This document shows positions 31,958 to 40,030 of a DNA stretch of 64,000 nt, in pieces. The DNA is from Streptomyces sp. T12. Lineage in GTDB: Bacteria; Actinomycetota; Actinomycetes; Streptomycetales; Streptomycetaceae. The DNA is taken from assembly GCF_028736035.1 (NCBI RefSeq), contig NZ_CP117866.1, positions 5,146,001-5,210,000 on the forward strand, written 5' to 3'. A program made the translations under genes and the position numbers. The notes under the pieces were generated by a model. That model saw only the letters and a list, made by a program, of their open reading frames with translations, made no database searches and was not told the DNA's origin. Each line of letters begins with the position of its first letter. Position 1 is the stretch's first letter.

Positions 31958-33507
31958 CGGGAGTCCCTCGAGTCGGTGTCGTGCGGGCGCACCGGCTGCA
32001 GCTGCATGGTGGCGTCCCGCCAGGTGCCGTCCGGGCGGTCCGCGGCTTCACCGGCGCGGACCGATGCGGTTTCGTACGGGTACTGGGGCGCGCGCTGTGC
32101 CACCGGACGCTGCGGGAGCGGGCCGTGGTGGCCGGGCTGCGCCGCGGAGACAGTGGAGTAGGCCCGCGAGGACGGGTGGGGGGCCCGGGCGTGGGGCGGG
32201 GTGTGCGGCGCGTTGTGCAGCGGGTTGTGCGAGGCGACCACCGTCGAGCCGGTGTCGCTGTCGCTGTCGCTGCGGTCCGGGAACACCCACGCCCTGAAGA
32301 GCAGGAAGCGCAGCACCGTCGCCGCGAGGTTGGCGGCGATGAGGACCGCCAGTTCGGTGGAGTGCGCGGGGTTGCTGCTGGCCGCGTTGAGGGCGGCGAG
32401 CGAACCGCTGGTCAGGGCGAGGCCGATGCCGAAGACGACCAGGCCCTGCGCCTGGTGCCGTACGGCGCCGCCGCGGCCGCGCACCCCGAAGGTGAGGCGC
32501 CGGTTGGCGGCCGTGTTGGCGATCGCGGAGACCAGCAGGGCGAGCGCGTTGGCGATCTGCGAGCCGGTGAACACCCGGAAGCCGCTGTACAGCAGCAGAT
32601 AGAACAGGGTGGACAGGCCGCCGACGACGCAGAAGCCGACGAGCTGGCGGGCCAGGCCCTTGGGTACGTCCTTGATCTCGCGGTCGCGCGGGTCGTCGCC
32701 GAAGGGGCGGGTGATCCGGTCCAGCGGCAGCGAGCCGGTCGCCAGGGCCCTGCCTACCCGCCACACGCCCTTGAGGTCGTCGGTCGCCGTCTTCACGATG
32801 TGGACCGTGGAGTCGGGGTCGTCGACCCAGTCGACCGGCACTTCGTGGATCCGCAGTCCCGCGCGCTCGGCGAGCACCAGCATCTCCGTGTCGAAGAACC
32901 AGCCGGTGTCCTCCACCAGCGGCAGCAGCACCTGGGCCACGTCCCGGCGGATCGCCTTGAAGCCGCACTGGGCGTCCGAGAAGCGAGCCTGGAGCGAGCC
33001 GCGCAGGATGAGGTTGTAGGCCCGGCTGATGAACTCCCGCTTGGGTCCGCGCACCACCCGCGAGCTACGGGCCAGCCGGGAGCCGATCGCCAGGTCCGAG
33101 TGACCGGAGATCAGCGGCGCCACCAGCGGCAGCAGGGCGTTGAGGTCGGTGGACAGGTCCACGTCCATGTAGGCGAGGACCGGGGAGTCCGAGGCGGACC
33201 AGACGGTCCGCAGCGCCCGGCCGCGGCCCTTCTGCTCCAGCCGGAAGGACTTGACCTCCGGTATCTCCGCCTCCAGCCGCGACGCCACCTGGGGGGTGGT
33301 GTCCGTCGACGCGTTGTCCGCGATCGTGATGCGGAACGCGTACGGGAAGGTGCGCTTGAGGTGATCATGCAGTCTCAGCACACACGGCTGGAGGTCCTTC
33401 TCCTCGTTGTAGACGGGGATCACTACGTCCAGGACAGGCGTACCGGCGTCGCCGGCCGGGAGGTGCTCCCGCGCCGGCAGGGTGCCGGGAGAAGAGTCGG
33501 TTCGCAT
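31954..33507 (-). CDS. GT2 polyprenyl-phosphate glycosyltransferase fused to GtrA
   Basis: 517 residues. N-terminal GT-A domain: LDVVIPVYNEEKDLQPCV (nucleotide binding), AYMDVDLSTDLNALLPL (metal-binding DxD), DAQCGFKAIRRDV, as in DPM1/ArnC-type synthases that make polyprenyl-phosphate sugars. Residues about 315-450 form a four-span GtrA domain (QLVGFCVVGGLSTLFYLLLY ... NRRLTFG), often linked to flipping such lipids. The tail is disordered and His/Pro-rich. ATG 33507; 14 bp after the kinase gene. Together with the PMT downstream it should glycosylate an envelope component. Confidence 0.88.
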   Translation of the reverse strand: MRTDSSPGTLPAREHLPAGDAGTPVLDVVIPVYNEEKDLQPCVLRLHDHLKRTFPYAFRITIADNASTDTTPQVASRLEAEIPEVKSFRLEQKGRGRALRTVWSASDSPVLAYMDVDLSTDLNALLPLVAPLISGHSDLAIGSRLARSSRVVRGPKREFISRAYNLILRGSLQARFSDAQCGFKAIRRDVAQVLLPLVEDTGWFFDTEMLVLAERAGLRIHEVPVDWVDDPDSTVHIVKTATDDLKGVWRVGRALATGSLPLDRITRPFGDDPRDREIKDVPKGLARQLVGFCVVGGLSTLFYLLLYSGFRVFTGSQIANALALLVSAIANTAANRRLTFGVRGRGGAVRHQAQGLVVFGIGLALTSGSLAALNAASSNPAHSTELAVLIAANLAATVLRFLLFRAWVFPDRSDSDSDTGSTVVASHNPLHNAPHTPPHARAPHPSSRAYSTVSAAQPGHHGPLPQRPVAQRAPQYPYETASVRAGEAADRPDGTWRDATMQLQPVRPHDTDSRDSR

Positions 33508-33521
33508 GGAACCGACTTTCG

Positions 33522-35174
33522 TCAGGCGCCCTGTTCCGCCCATGTGGTGACGCTGTGCTGTGCCTGTGAGTGCTGTTGCCAGCTCATTTCGGGGCTCGGC
33601 GGCGTGCGGAGCGCCGGCAGATGCACCGTGAACACGGTGCGTCCGGGCACGCTGTCGACGGTCACGGCGCCGCCGTGCGCGGTCGCCACGGCCTGCACAA
33701 TGGCCAGGCCGAGGCCGGTCGAGCCGGTGGCACGCGAGCGCGCGGAGTCGCCGCGCGCGAACCGTTCGAAGACGTGCGGGAGCAGATCGGCCGGGATGCC
33801 CTGACCGTTGTCCTCGACGTCCACGCACAGCCACGGGCCCCGCCGTTGGACACGCGCGGTGACCGTCGTACCGGGTGGGGTGTGGTTGCGGGCGTTGCCG
33901 AGCAGGTTGACGAGGACCTGCTGCAACCGGGCCGCGTCCGCCGACACGAGCGCGGGCTCGTCGGGCAGGTCAAGGCGCCAGTTGTGGTCCATGCCGGCCG
34001 CGCGGGCGTCGCTGATGGTGTCCACGACGAGCGGGACCAGGTCGGTCTGCTCGAACTGGAGCGGACGTCCGGCGTCGAGCCGGGCGAGCAGGAGGAGGTC
34101 CTCGACGAGGAGGGTCATGCGCCCGGCCTCGGACTCGATACGGCCGAGGGCGTGTCTGGTGTCCGGCCCGACCTCTTCTCTGCCGCGCCTGGTCAGTTCG
34201 GCGTACCCGCGGATGGAGGCGAGGGGGGTGCGCAGCTCATGGCTGGCGTCGGCCACGAACTGCCGTACCCGCATCTCGCTCTGCTGGCGCGAGTGCAGGG
34301 CGGCATGGACGTGGTCCAGCATCCGATTCAGCGCGGCGCCGACCCGGCCGACCTCGGTGTGCGGGTCGGTCTCGGACTCGGGGACGCGTTCGCTGAGGTT
34401 GACCTCGCCGGTGTGGAGCGGGAGTTCGGAGACGCGGGTGGCGGTGGCGGCGACCCGGCGGAGGGGTCGGGTGGCTACGCCGACGATCACCGTGCCCGCG
34501 ATGCCGGCCGCGACCAGGGCGGCGGCGGTGACGCTGGCCTCGATGATCATGAGGGTGTTGAGGGTGCTGCTGACGTCCTTGGTGGGGATGGCGACGTAGT
34601 AGCTGCGGGTGCCGTCGGGGCTGGTCTGGTACTTGACGCGGTACTCGCCGAGGCTGCCCAGGTCGGCCGTGTGCTCTTTGTTGTCCTGGGGGACCTGGTT
34701 GAGCGCCGCTTCCTGCGCTTCGGTGAGGGGGTTGGCCTTCATCCCGAAGGGGTCGGCGGTGGTGCTGTCGTTCGACTTCTGGCCGACCTTGGCCTCGGTG
34801 ATGACGCCGTTCTGGACCAGCGCGATGACCGTGCCGGACGACCCCGGGCCGCCGGCGCGCTTGGCGAACTCGTCGAGGTCGGGGGCCTGGGCGGCCTTGT
34901 CGGACGAGTTGTTCTTGTCGGGGTCGTTCTTGTCGGGGTCGTTCTTGTTGAGGTCGGCGCCGGGAGGCTTGCCGGCGGCCCGATCGGCGACCTCGGTGAG
35001 CTGGGTGCCCAGTTGTTCGTACAGGTGCGAACGCAGCGCGAGCGTCGTCACCGTGCCGATCACCGCACACACCACGGCGATCAGCACCAGGGACGCGACG
35101 ACGAGCCGTGCCCGCAGGGTGCGCGGCTGACCCGCTCGTCTCTTCTGCGTACGCGGCCGTCGTCGCCCGCTCAT
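33522..35174 (-). CDS. Sensor histidine kinase (EnvZ/OmpR-type system)
   Basis: 550 residues. TM1 near 23-47 and TM2 near 207-233 enclose a 160-residue external sensor that has a tandem NDPDKNDPDKN stretch near residue 80. Then HAMP, HisKA with phospho-acceptor His312 in SHELRTPLASIRGY, and HATPase_c (GNARNHTPP N-box, DVEDNGQGIP, GSTGLGLAIVQAV). It starts within the stop of the response-regulator gene (ATGA) and is followed by the glycosyltransferases. The external signal is unknown. Confidence 0.93.
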   Translation of the reverse strand: MSGRRRPRTQKRRAGQPRTLRARLVVASLVLIAVVCAVIGTVTTLALRSHLYEQLGTQLTEVADRAAGKPPGADLNKNDPDKNDPDKNNSSDKAAQAPDLDEFAKRAGGPGSSGTVIALVQNGVITEAKVGQKSNDSTTADPFGMKANPLTEAQEAALNQVPQDNKEHTADLGSLGEYRVKYQTSPDGTRSYYVAIPTKDVSSTLNTLMIIEASVTAAALVAAGIAGTVIVGVATRPLRRVAATATRVSELPLHTGEVNLSERVPESETDPHTEVGRVGAALNRMLDHVHAALHSRQQSEMRVRQFVADASHELRTPLASIRGYAELTRRGREEVGPDTRHALGRIESEAGRMTLLVEDLLLLARLDAGRPLQFEQTDLVPLVVDTISDARAAGMDHNWRLDLPDEPALVSADAARLQQVLVNLLGNARNHTPPGTTVTARVQRRGPWLCVDVEDNGQGIPADLLPHVFERFARGDSARSRATGSTGLGLAIVQAVATAHGGAVTVDSVPGRTVFTVHLPALRTPPSPEMSWQQHSQAQHSVTTWAEQGA

Positions 35175-35911
35175 GACGCCGCGGGCTTGATCAGATAACC
35201 GGCGCCACGCCGGGTGTGGATCATCGGCTCACGGCCGGCGTCGATCTTCCGGCGCAGGTAGGAGATGTAGAGCTCGACGACGTTGGCCTGCCCGCCGAAG
35301 TCGTACGACCACACGCGGTCCAGTATCTGGGCCTTGCTGAGCACGCGCCGCGGGTTGCGCATCAGGAACCGCAGCAGCTCGAACTCGGTGGCGGTGAGGT
35401 GGATGTTCTCCCCGGCCCGCGAGACTTCGTGGCTGTCCTCGTCGAGCGTCAGGTCCCCGACGACCAGCACCGAGTCGGACCGCCGGTCGGCGGCACCGGA
35501 ACGCCGGATGAGCCCGCGCAGCCGGGCCACGACCTCCTCCAGGCTGAACGGCTTGGTGACGTAGTCGTCCCCGCCCGCGGTGAGCCCGGCGATACGGTCC
35601 TCGACGGCGTCCTTGGCCGTCAGGAACAGCACCGGCACGTCCGGCAGGTCCCGCCGCAGCCGCCCGAGGACGCTCAGCCCGTCCATGTCCGGCAGCATCA
35701 TGTCCAGGACGACGGCGTCGGGCCGGAACTCGCGCGCGGTCTGGATGGCACCCGTGCCATCCCCGGCACTCCGGATCTGCCAGCCCTCATAGCGAAGGGC
35801 CATCGACAGAAGTTCGGTGATCGACAACTCGTCGTCCACCACAAGCACTCGGACGGGGCTCCCGTCCGGCCTCAGCAGTTCGGTGCGCCCCTGGGGCGAG
35901 GTCGTGGTCAT
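35171..35911 (-). CDS. OmpR/PhoB-family response regulator
   Basis: 246 residues. Receiver: acidic pocket VVDDE (24-28), phospho-acceptor Asp70 in VVLDMMLPDMDG, LFLTAKDAVEDR and YVTKPFSLEE (switch Lys). C-terminal winged helix: LTATEFELLRFLMRNPRRVLSK and VVELYISYLRRKIDAGREPMIHTRRGAGYLIK. First gene of the minus-strand operon with kinase, GT2-GtrA and PMT, so it probably regulates envelope glycosylation as well as itself. A 20-residue N-terminal extension precedes the receiver. Confidence 0.94.
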   Translation of the reverse strand: MTTTSPQGRTELLRPDGSPVRVLVVDDELSITELLSMALRYEGWQIRSAGDGTGAIQTAREFRPDAVVLDMMLPDMDGLSVLGRLRRDLPDVPVLFLTAKDAVEDRIAGLTAGGDDYVTKPFSLEEVVARLRGLIRRSGAADRRSDSVLVVGDLTLDEDSHEVSRAGENIHLTATEFELLRFLMRNPRRVLSKAQILDRVWSYDFGGQANVVELYISYLRRKIDAGREPMIHTRRGAGYLIKPAAS

Positions 35912-35988
35912 GCTGGAACTTTGTCGGAGCCCTCTTAGAACACGCTTTCCGCAACCTGTGATTTTCCTAAGAAACGCACAGGAGACTC

Positions 35989-36435
35989 TCAGGGGGCACT
36001 TGGGTGATCGACACGTGAGGCCCCCGGCGGACCCGGCGGAGCCGCCTGCTCGAAACCATTGCTGTGCTCGACCCTGGCAATGTGCAGCGAGTACCGCTCA
36101 TACCAGTGCGCACGCCCGCGCTCCTTGGCCGCCCCATGCTCCGCATGGTCGCGCCACTGCTCGATGCCGGCGAGGTCCCTGAAGTAGGCGACGGTGATGG
36201 AGAGGCCGCCGGGGGTGCGGGCGGAGTCCTCGCCGAGGAACCCGGGGATCTCCTTGACCAGGTCGCCCATGCGCTGGGCGGTCGCGCCGTATCCACCGTC
36301 ACCCTCGGTGCGCACGGAGGTGAACACGACGGCGTAGTACGGAGGGTCGTGAGCAGGAACGGGAACGGGGACGGGTACGGGGGGCGAGGACGAGGACGGG
36401 GCAGGGGCGACAGGTGCAATGCGGTGATCGCTCAT
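35989..36435 (-). CDS. Antibiotic-biosynthesis-monooxygenase (ABM)-fold protein
   Basis: 148 residues from ATG 36435 (MSDHRIAPVAPAP, AGGTGAC upstream). After a 30-residue Pro/Val spacer (VPVPVPVP) the domain reads YYAVVFTSVRTEGDGGYGATAQRMGDLVKEIPGFLGEDSARTPGGLSITVAYFRDLAGIEQWRDHAEH, a dimeric alpha/beta-barrel typical of ABM or heme-degrading-like proteins. The role is not defined. A small divergent transcript (leader-like ORF) starts about 190 bp away. Confidence 0.82.
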   Translation of the reverse strand: MSDHRIAPVAPAPSSSSPPVPVPVPVPAHDPPYYAVVFTSVRTEGDGGYGATAQRMGDLVKEIPGFLGEDSARTPGGLSITVAYFRDLAGIEQWRDHAEHGAAKERGRAHWYERYSLHIARVEHSNGFEQAAPPGPPGASRVDHPSAP

Positions 36436-36626
36436 GTCACCTACGGTCGGCTTCCGCACCTCGCGGCGTCCAGGCTCCTTGCCGAAAGGGATCCCGGAGG
36501 GATCCAACTCTTTACCGTCACGGGATCAGAACCAGCCGTCCTGCGCGCCGTAAAAACCCGTGGCGGACCACGGCGACCGTTGCTAACCTCCCGGAGGCCG
36601 TGCGACAGAATGAGGAGGTGGTACCC

Positions 36627-36680
36627 GTGAACGCAGTATCGACATGGGTGCTCCCCTCCGGGGTCGCGGTCGGGCGATAG
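36627..36680 (+). CDS. Possible leader peptide upstream of the alpha/beta hydrolase
   Basis: 17 codons, VNAVSTWVLPSGVAVGR, from GTG 36627 with a strong GAGGAGG eight to nine bases upstream. It ends 45 bp before the hydrolase ATG. The gap contains a hairpin (GGGAGCGC ... GCGCACTCCC, about 36689-36713). The layout fits a translated attenuator or a small regulatory peptide, but the ORF is too short to prove by itself. Confidence 0.4.
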   Translation: MNAVSTWVLPSGVAVGR

Positions 36681-36725
36681 GTCGTCCGGGAGCGCCGCTC
36701 AAGCGCACTCCCGAAAGGCACGACC

Positions 36726-37448
36726 ATGCACTTCACTTCCGAGCAGCGCCTCGACGACGGCGTCCTCGAACGCGAATTCACCCTCGGCGAGATCCCCGGC
36801 ACCCTGTGGACGCCCGGATCCGCACCGGCCCCGCTGGTCCTGATGGCCCACAACAACGGCCTGCCCAAGGCGGAACCCCGGCTGGTGGCCCGAGCCCGGT
36901 ACACCGCGGCGCGCGGCTACGCGGTGGCCACCATCGACGCCGCCGGGTGCGGTGACCGTCCCCGTTCCGCGGCCGACGAGCAGGCCCGTGCCGACCTCCG
37001 GCGGGCGATGCAGGCCGGCGAGCTGGTCGACGAGATCTTTGAGTCCTTCATCGGCCCACTGGTCGAAAACGCGGTACCGGAATGGCAGACCACTCTGGAC
37101 GCCCTCCTTGAGCTGCCCGAGATCGGCGGCCCGGTCGGGTATTCCGGGGGGTGGACCGCCCTCGGCATTCGGCTGGCGGTGGTCGAGCCGCGCATCGCGG
37201 CCGCCGGCTTCTTCGCCGGGGGGTACGTGCCCCGTGCCCAGCGCGAGGAGGCCCGGCAGGTCACCATTCCGCTGCTGTTCTTGCTGCAGTGGGACGACGA
37301 AGGCAACCCCCGGCAACGGGCCCTGGACCTGTTCGACGCCTTCGGCAGCAAAGAGAAGACGCTGCACGCCAATCTGGGCGGGCACACCGGCACCCCGTGG
37401 TTCGAGCTGGAGGACGGGTGCCGGTTCTTGGACCGACACCTGAAGTGA
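36726..37448 (+). CDS. Alpha/beta hydrolase (dienelactone-hydrolase-like)
   Basis: 240 residues. Nucleophile elbow GYSGG in PVGYSGGWTALGIRL (Ser about residue 140), oxyanion-side VLMAHNNG, an acid in LLFLLQWDDEGNPRQR and a C-terminal His in NLGGHTGTPWFE. Annotated relatives are dienelactone hydrolase or carboxylesterase-like. ATG 36726 follows GAAAGGCACGACC. Cytoplasmic, no signal peptide. A short possible leader ORF precedes it. Confidence 0.85.
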   Translation: MHFTSEQRLDDGVLEREFTLGEIPGTLWTPGSAPAPLVLMAHNNGLPKAEPRLVARARYTAARGYAVATIDAAGCGDRPRSAADEQARADLRRAMQAGELVDEIFESFIGPLVENAVPEWQTTLDALLELPEIGGPVGYSGGWTALGIRLAVVEPRIAAAGFFAGGYVPRAQREEARQVTIPLLFLLQWDDEGNPRQRALDLFDAFGSKEKTLHANLGGHTGTPWFELEDGCRFLDRHLK

Positions 37449-37578
37449 GGCCGGGCCGTCTGGCGGGCGGCAGACGGTAGGCGGTGTCGGCCAGGCCACC
37501 GTCATCGAGGGCAGGTCCCAGCCCTCCTCGATGGCGGCCCGGTACGCGGCGACGAAGAAGTCGTCCTTGGTACGCCTG

Positions 37579-38457
37579 TCAGAACAAGCCGTCTTGCGCG
37601 CTCGCCGCCCGCTTCCTCAAGGCCCGCACCAGCATGGTCAGTTCACCGTCCCCACCCGCCGGCACCAGCTCCCACCCCGTCATCAACCGCGTGTCGACCA
37701 CGACCACCCCGCCGCCCGTCTCCACATGCAGATCCGGCCCCGCAGCCGCCACCAACCGCCCGCTCACCACCCCGCCGGCGACAAGCTCGGTCACCTCCCC
37801 GACGGCGTCCGGCAGCTCCGCGAGGCCGAACGCACCGGCGTGGTCGACCGGTTGGCAGGGCTCGCGGTCGAGTGACTCCGGCCAGCCGGGGAGGGCCACG
37901 GCGCGGGCATGCAGGTCCTCCACCTCGGCCGCCCGCTCCGCCGCCGACGCCGGCAGCGCGGAGCGCACCGCCCGCTTGTCGCCGTACGGAATCCGGTCCG
38001 GCACCCGCAGCGCAGCCCGCAACAGCTCCTCGGCGCGGCGCGCGGCCATCAGCGGGCCGACGCCCAGCCAGCTGAAGCAGACCGCGCCCTGTTCCAGCAG
38101 CCGTGCCGAGCCGCGTTCAAGGGCGGTGATGCCGACCTTGGTCATCCCGGGCCCGAACCAGGCCAGATATACGTGGTACGGCCGCGGGTCGTCCGCGATC
38201 GTGTCGGCCGCCACGGAGTGCGCCCGGTCCAGCCGCGCACACTCCTCGCACCGCGCCCCCGTACTCCGCCCCGGCACGACCGCCCGTACCGGACACGCAT
38301 GCCCCCGCGCTCCCACGCATGTCCGCACGCCCCCTTCCGCGACCCCGAAGGCCACCCTTTTCCCCCAGGTCAGCGCGGAGCGCCGACCACCGTCCCACGC
38401 CAGCTCGGGACCGTCCGCCGACCACCGCAGCCCCGAGCATCTCCATGCCTGTGCCAT
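37579..38457 (-). CDS. DUF2797 zinc-binding-type protein
   Basis: 292 residues. Four Cys in two groups (CVGARGHACP and ARCEECARL) near residues 47-76 suggest a zinc site; then PYHVYLAWFGPGMTKVGIT, which is the conserved block of DUF2797. The role is unknown; it may resemble GIY-YIG-like or RNA-modifying folds. The ATG at 38457 has GAAGGG upstream. Single gene. No partner visible. Confidence 0.85.
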   Translation of the reverse strand: MAQAWRCSGLRWSADGPELAWDGGRRSALTWGKRVAFGVAEGGVRTCVGARGHACPVRAVVPGRSTGARCEECARLDRAHSVAADTIADDPRPYHVYLAWFGPGMTKVGITALERGSARLLEQGAVCFSWLGVGPLMAARRAEELLRAALRVPDRIPYGDKRAVRSALPASAAERAAEVEDLHARAVALPGWPESLDREPCQPVDHAGAFGLAELPDAVGEVTELVAGGVVSGRLVAAAGPDLHVETGGGVVVVDTRLMTGWELVPAGGDGELTMLVRALRKRAASAQDGLF

Positions 38458-38552
38458 CGCCCTTCGAGACTAGAGGCAGACACTGACAACGGCGGTTCGG
38501 TGACTGGAGACCGCTGGTGGCGCCGGTTCTGCAACCGCCCTCAGCGCCGACC

Positions 38553-38924
38553 TCAGCGGCCGGCTTCAGCGGCGGCGGGCTCGGGATCCCCGGTCACGGG
38601 AACCACCCCGGACGCCACCGCAGCCGTACGCCGACCGCGCCCCGCCAATCGGCATCCCCAGCAGTCCGCATGCCCTTCCCGAGCGGTCAGGTCGCGCGCC
38701 CCCATACGCCACTGGCCCCGAGGCCGGATGCCCGGCGGCTTGCCCCAACCGGACAGGTGCAGGGCCCAGGTGACGAGGACGCTCGCCGCCACGATCCCCA
38801 GCCCGCCCACCATCAGAACAGCCGAAACCATGCATATCCCCGCCCCCAGCACAGCGGAGCCGATGGTCGCGATCGCGGTTCCGGTCCACCCCGCGACCGT
38901 GTGCCCCTCGTCATACTGACTCAC
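38553..38924 (-). CDS. Two-span membrane protein with CxxC tail
   Basis: 123 residues from GTG 38924 (GGGAGG upstream), starting MSQYDEGHTVAGWTGT. Two membrane spans (IATIGSAVLGAGICMVSAVL and VGGLGIVAASVLVTWALHL) followed by a cytoplasmic motif DCWGCRLAGRGR. This layout, a short spanning pair with a CxxCRxAGR tail, is recurrent in Streptomyces proteins of unknown role. Divergent from the marR gene, with shared operator-like repeats. Confidence 0.7.
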   Translation of the reverse strand: MSQYDEGHTVAGWTGTAIATIGSAVLGAGICMVSAVLMVGGLGIVAASVLVTWALHLSGWGKPPGIRPRGQWRMGARDLTAREGHADCWGCRLAGRGRRTAAVASGVVPVTGDPEPAAAEAGR

Positions 38925-38947
38925 GTGCTACCTCCCGAGCATTCCGA

Positions 38948-38990
38948 GAATCTCTCACCTCGTGAGAAGTTTAGGAACTGAATCTCTCAC
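38948..38990. promoter_or_regulatory. Repeats between the divergent membrane-protein and marR genes
   Basis: GAATCTCTCAC occurs twice (38948-38958 and 38980-38990), and TCTCAC-CTC-GTGAGA (38953-38967) is a perfect inverted repeat. Probable binding site of the MarR protein encoded to the right. Confidence 0.5.
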
Positions 38991-39010
38991 AAGCTAAGGT
39001 AATCAGGAAG

Positions 39011-39493
39011 ATGCAAGCCAAGCCGCGTCCCACCGCCACCCCGGCCCAAGCGCTGGAGGCAATGGACACCCTCATCGCGGCCCACCTGCTCGGTCAGCAG
39101 GAGATGGCCCAGCGGCTGGGCCTGAACATCACCGACCTGCTCTGTTTCGCCTGCGTGCTGAAGGCGGGCGAGAACCTGCTCACGGCGGGCGACCTCGCGG
39201 AACACGCCCACGTCACGACCGGCGCGATGACCGGCATCCTCAACCGCCTGGAACGCGCCGGCTTCATCACCCGCCGCCCGGACCCGGCCGACCGCCGCCG
39301 CGTCCGCGTGGCCGCCGTCCCGGCCGCGGTCAGCCGGGCCGAGGAGCTCTACGGCCCCTACTACGCCCGCCTCAACGACCTCTTCGCCAGCTACTCCGCC
39401 GACGAGATCGCCGTACTCACGGACTGGTTCACCCGCACGACGGGCCTCGCGCAGGCCTACATCGACGAACTGCGCGACCTGGACGAGTCCTGA
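39011..39493 (+). CDS. MarR-family transcriptional regulator
   Basis: 160 residues. Core winged helix: LGLNITDLLCFACVLKAGENLLTAGDLAEHAHVTTGAMTGILNRLERAGFITRRPDPADRRRVRVAAVP, with wing DPADRRRVR. The ATG lies almost directly behind AGGAAG, so spacing is poor and a slightly later start is possible. Divergent membrane protein and repeated GAATCTCTCAC sites upstream suggest autoregulation. The stop abuts the convergent hxlR-type gene. Confidence 0.87.
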   Translation: MQAKPRPTATPAQALEAMDTLIAAHLLGQQEMAQRLGLNITDLLCFACVLKAGENLLTAGDLAEHAHVTTGAMTGILNRLERAGFITRRPDPADRRRVRVAAVPAAVSRAEELYGPYYARLNDLFASYSADEIAVLTDWFTRTTGLAQAYIDELRDLDES

Positions 39494-39892
39494 TCACTGA
39501 CGGGCGTCGTACTCCACCCGCGCCCGCTCGACCTCGTCCAGATGGACGGACCACTCGGAGAGCGCGGCGAACAACGGCGCCAGGCTGCGGCCCAGTTCGC
39601 TGATCTCGTACTCCACGCGGGGCGGCACCTCGGGGTGATACGTGCGCACGACCAGGCCGTCCCGCTCCAGTTGCCGTAGTCGCTGGGTGAGCACCTTCGG
39701 TGTGATCGTGGCGATACGACGCTCCAGTACGACGAAGCGCTGGCGACCGTACTCGTGGAGCGCCCACAGGATCGGAGTGGTCCAGCGACTGAAGACGATG
39801 TCGACGACGGGGGCGATCGGGCAGGCGTTCTCGGGATCGCCTCCGCGCGGGGTCCACTTCCCTGCGCCCTCCGTGTTTGTGTCCTCAGTCAC
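39494..39892 (-). CDS. HxlR-family transcriptional regulator
   Basis: 132 residues. HxlR winged helix: NACPIAPVVDIVFSRWTTPILWALHEYGRQRFVVLERRIATITPKVLTQRLRQLERDGLVVRTYHPEVPPRVEYEISELGRSL, with the conserved Cys in its N-terminal segment (Cys24) that senses reactive species in some members. Divergent from the NmrA-type gene, which it probably controls. TAGGTACCTA (39922-39931), about 30 bp upstream, is a possible operator. Confidence 0.9.
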   Translation of the reverse strand: MTEDTNTEGAGKWTPRGGDPENACPIAPVVDIVFSRWTTPILWALHEYGRQRFVVLERRIATITPKVLTQRLRQLERDGLVVRTYHPEVPPRVEYEISELGRSLAPLFAALSEWSVHLDEVERARVEYDARQ

Positions 39893-39921
39893 AACTACCC
39901 CCGTCCGCCAATACTTTCCTC

Positions 39922-39931
39922 TAGGTACCTA
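39922..39931. promoter_or_regulatory. TAGGTACCTA palindrome
   Basis: Perfect 10-bp palindrome followed by CTACCTCC, in the gap between the divergent hxlR and nmrA genes. Candidate HxlR binding site. Confidence 0.35.
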
Positions 39932-39959
39932 CTACCTCCACAACAGTAGCGTCGCCGTG

Positions 39960-40018
39960 CGAGACGAGAACGAGAACGAGATACGAGATACGAGAACGAG
40001 ATTCGAGATCGAATCTCG
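39960..40018. repeat. ACGAGA tandem repeats ending in a long palindrome
   Basis: Six or so copies of CGAGA(A/T)(A/C) between 39960 and 39996, then two perfectly complementary 10-mers, CGAGATTCGA (39997-40006) and TCGAATCTCG (40009-40018), with a 2-bp spacer. It lies 12-70 bp upstream of the NmrA-type start, overlapping its leader. Confidence 0.65.
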
Positions 40019-40030
40019 GAACGGAGACCG

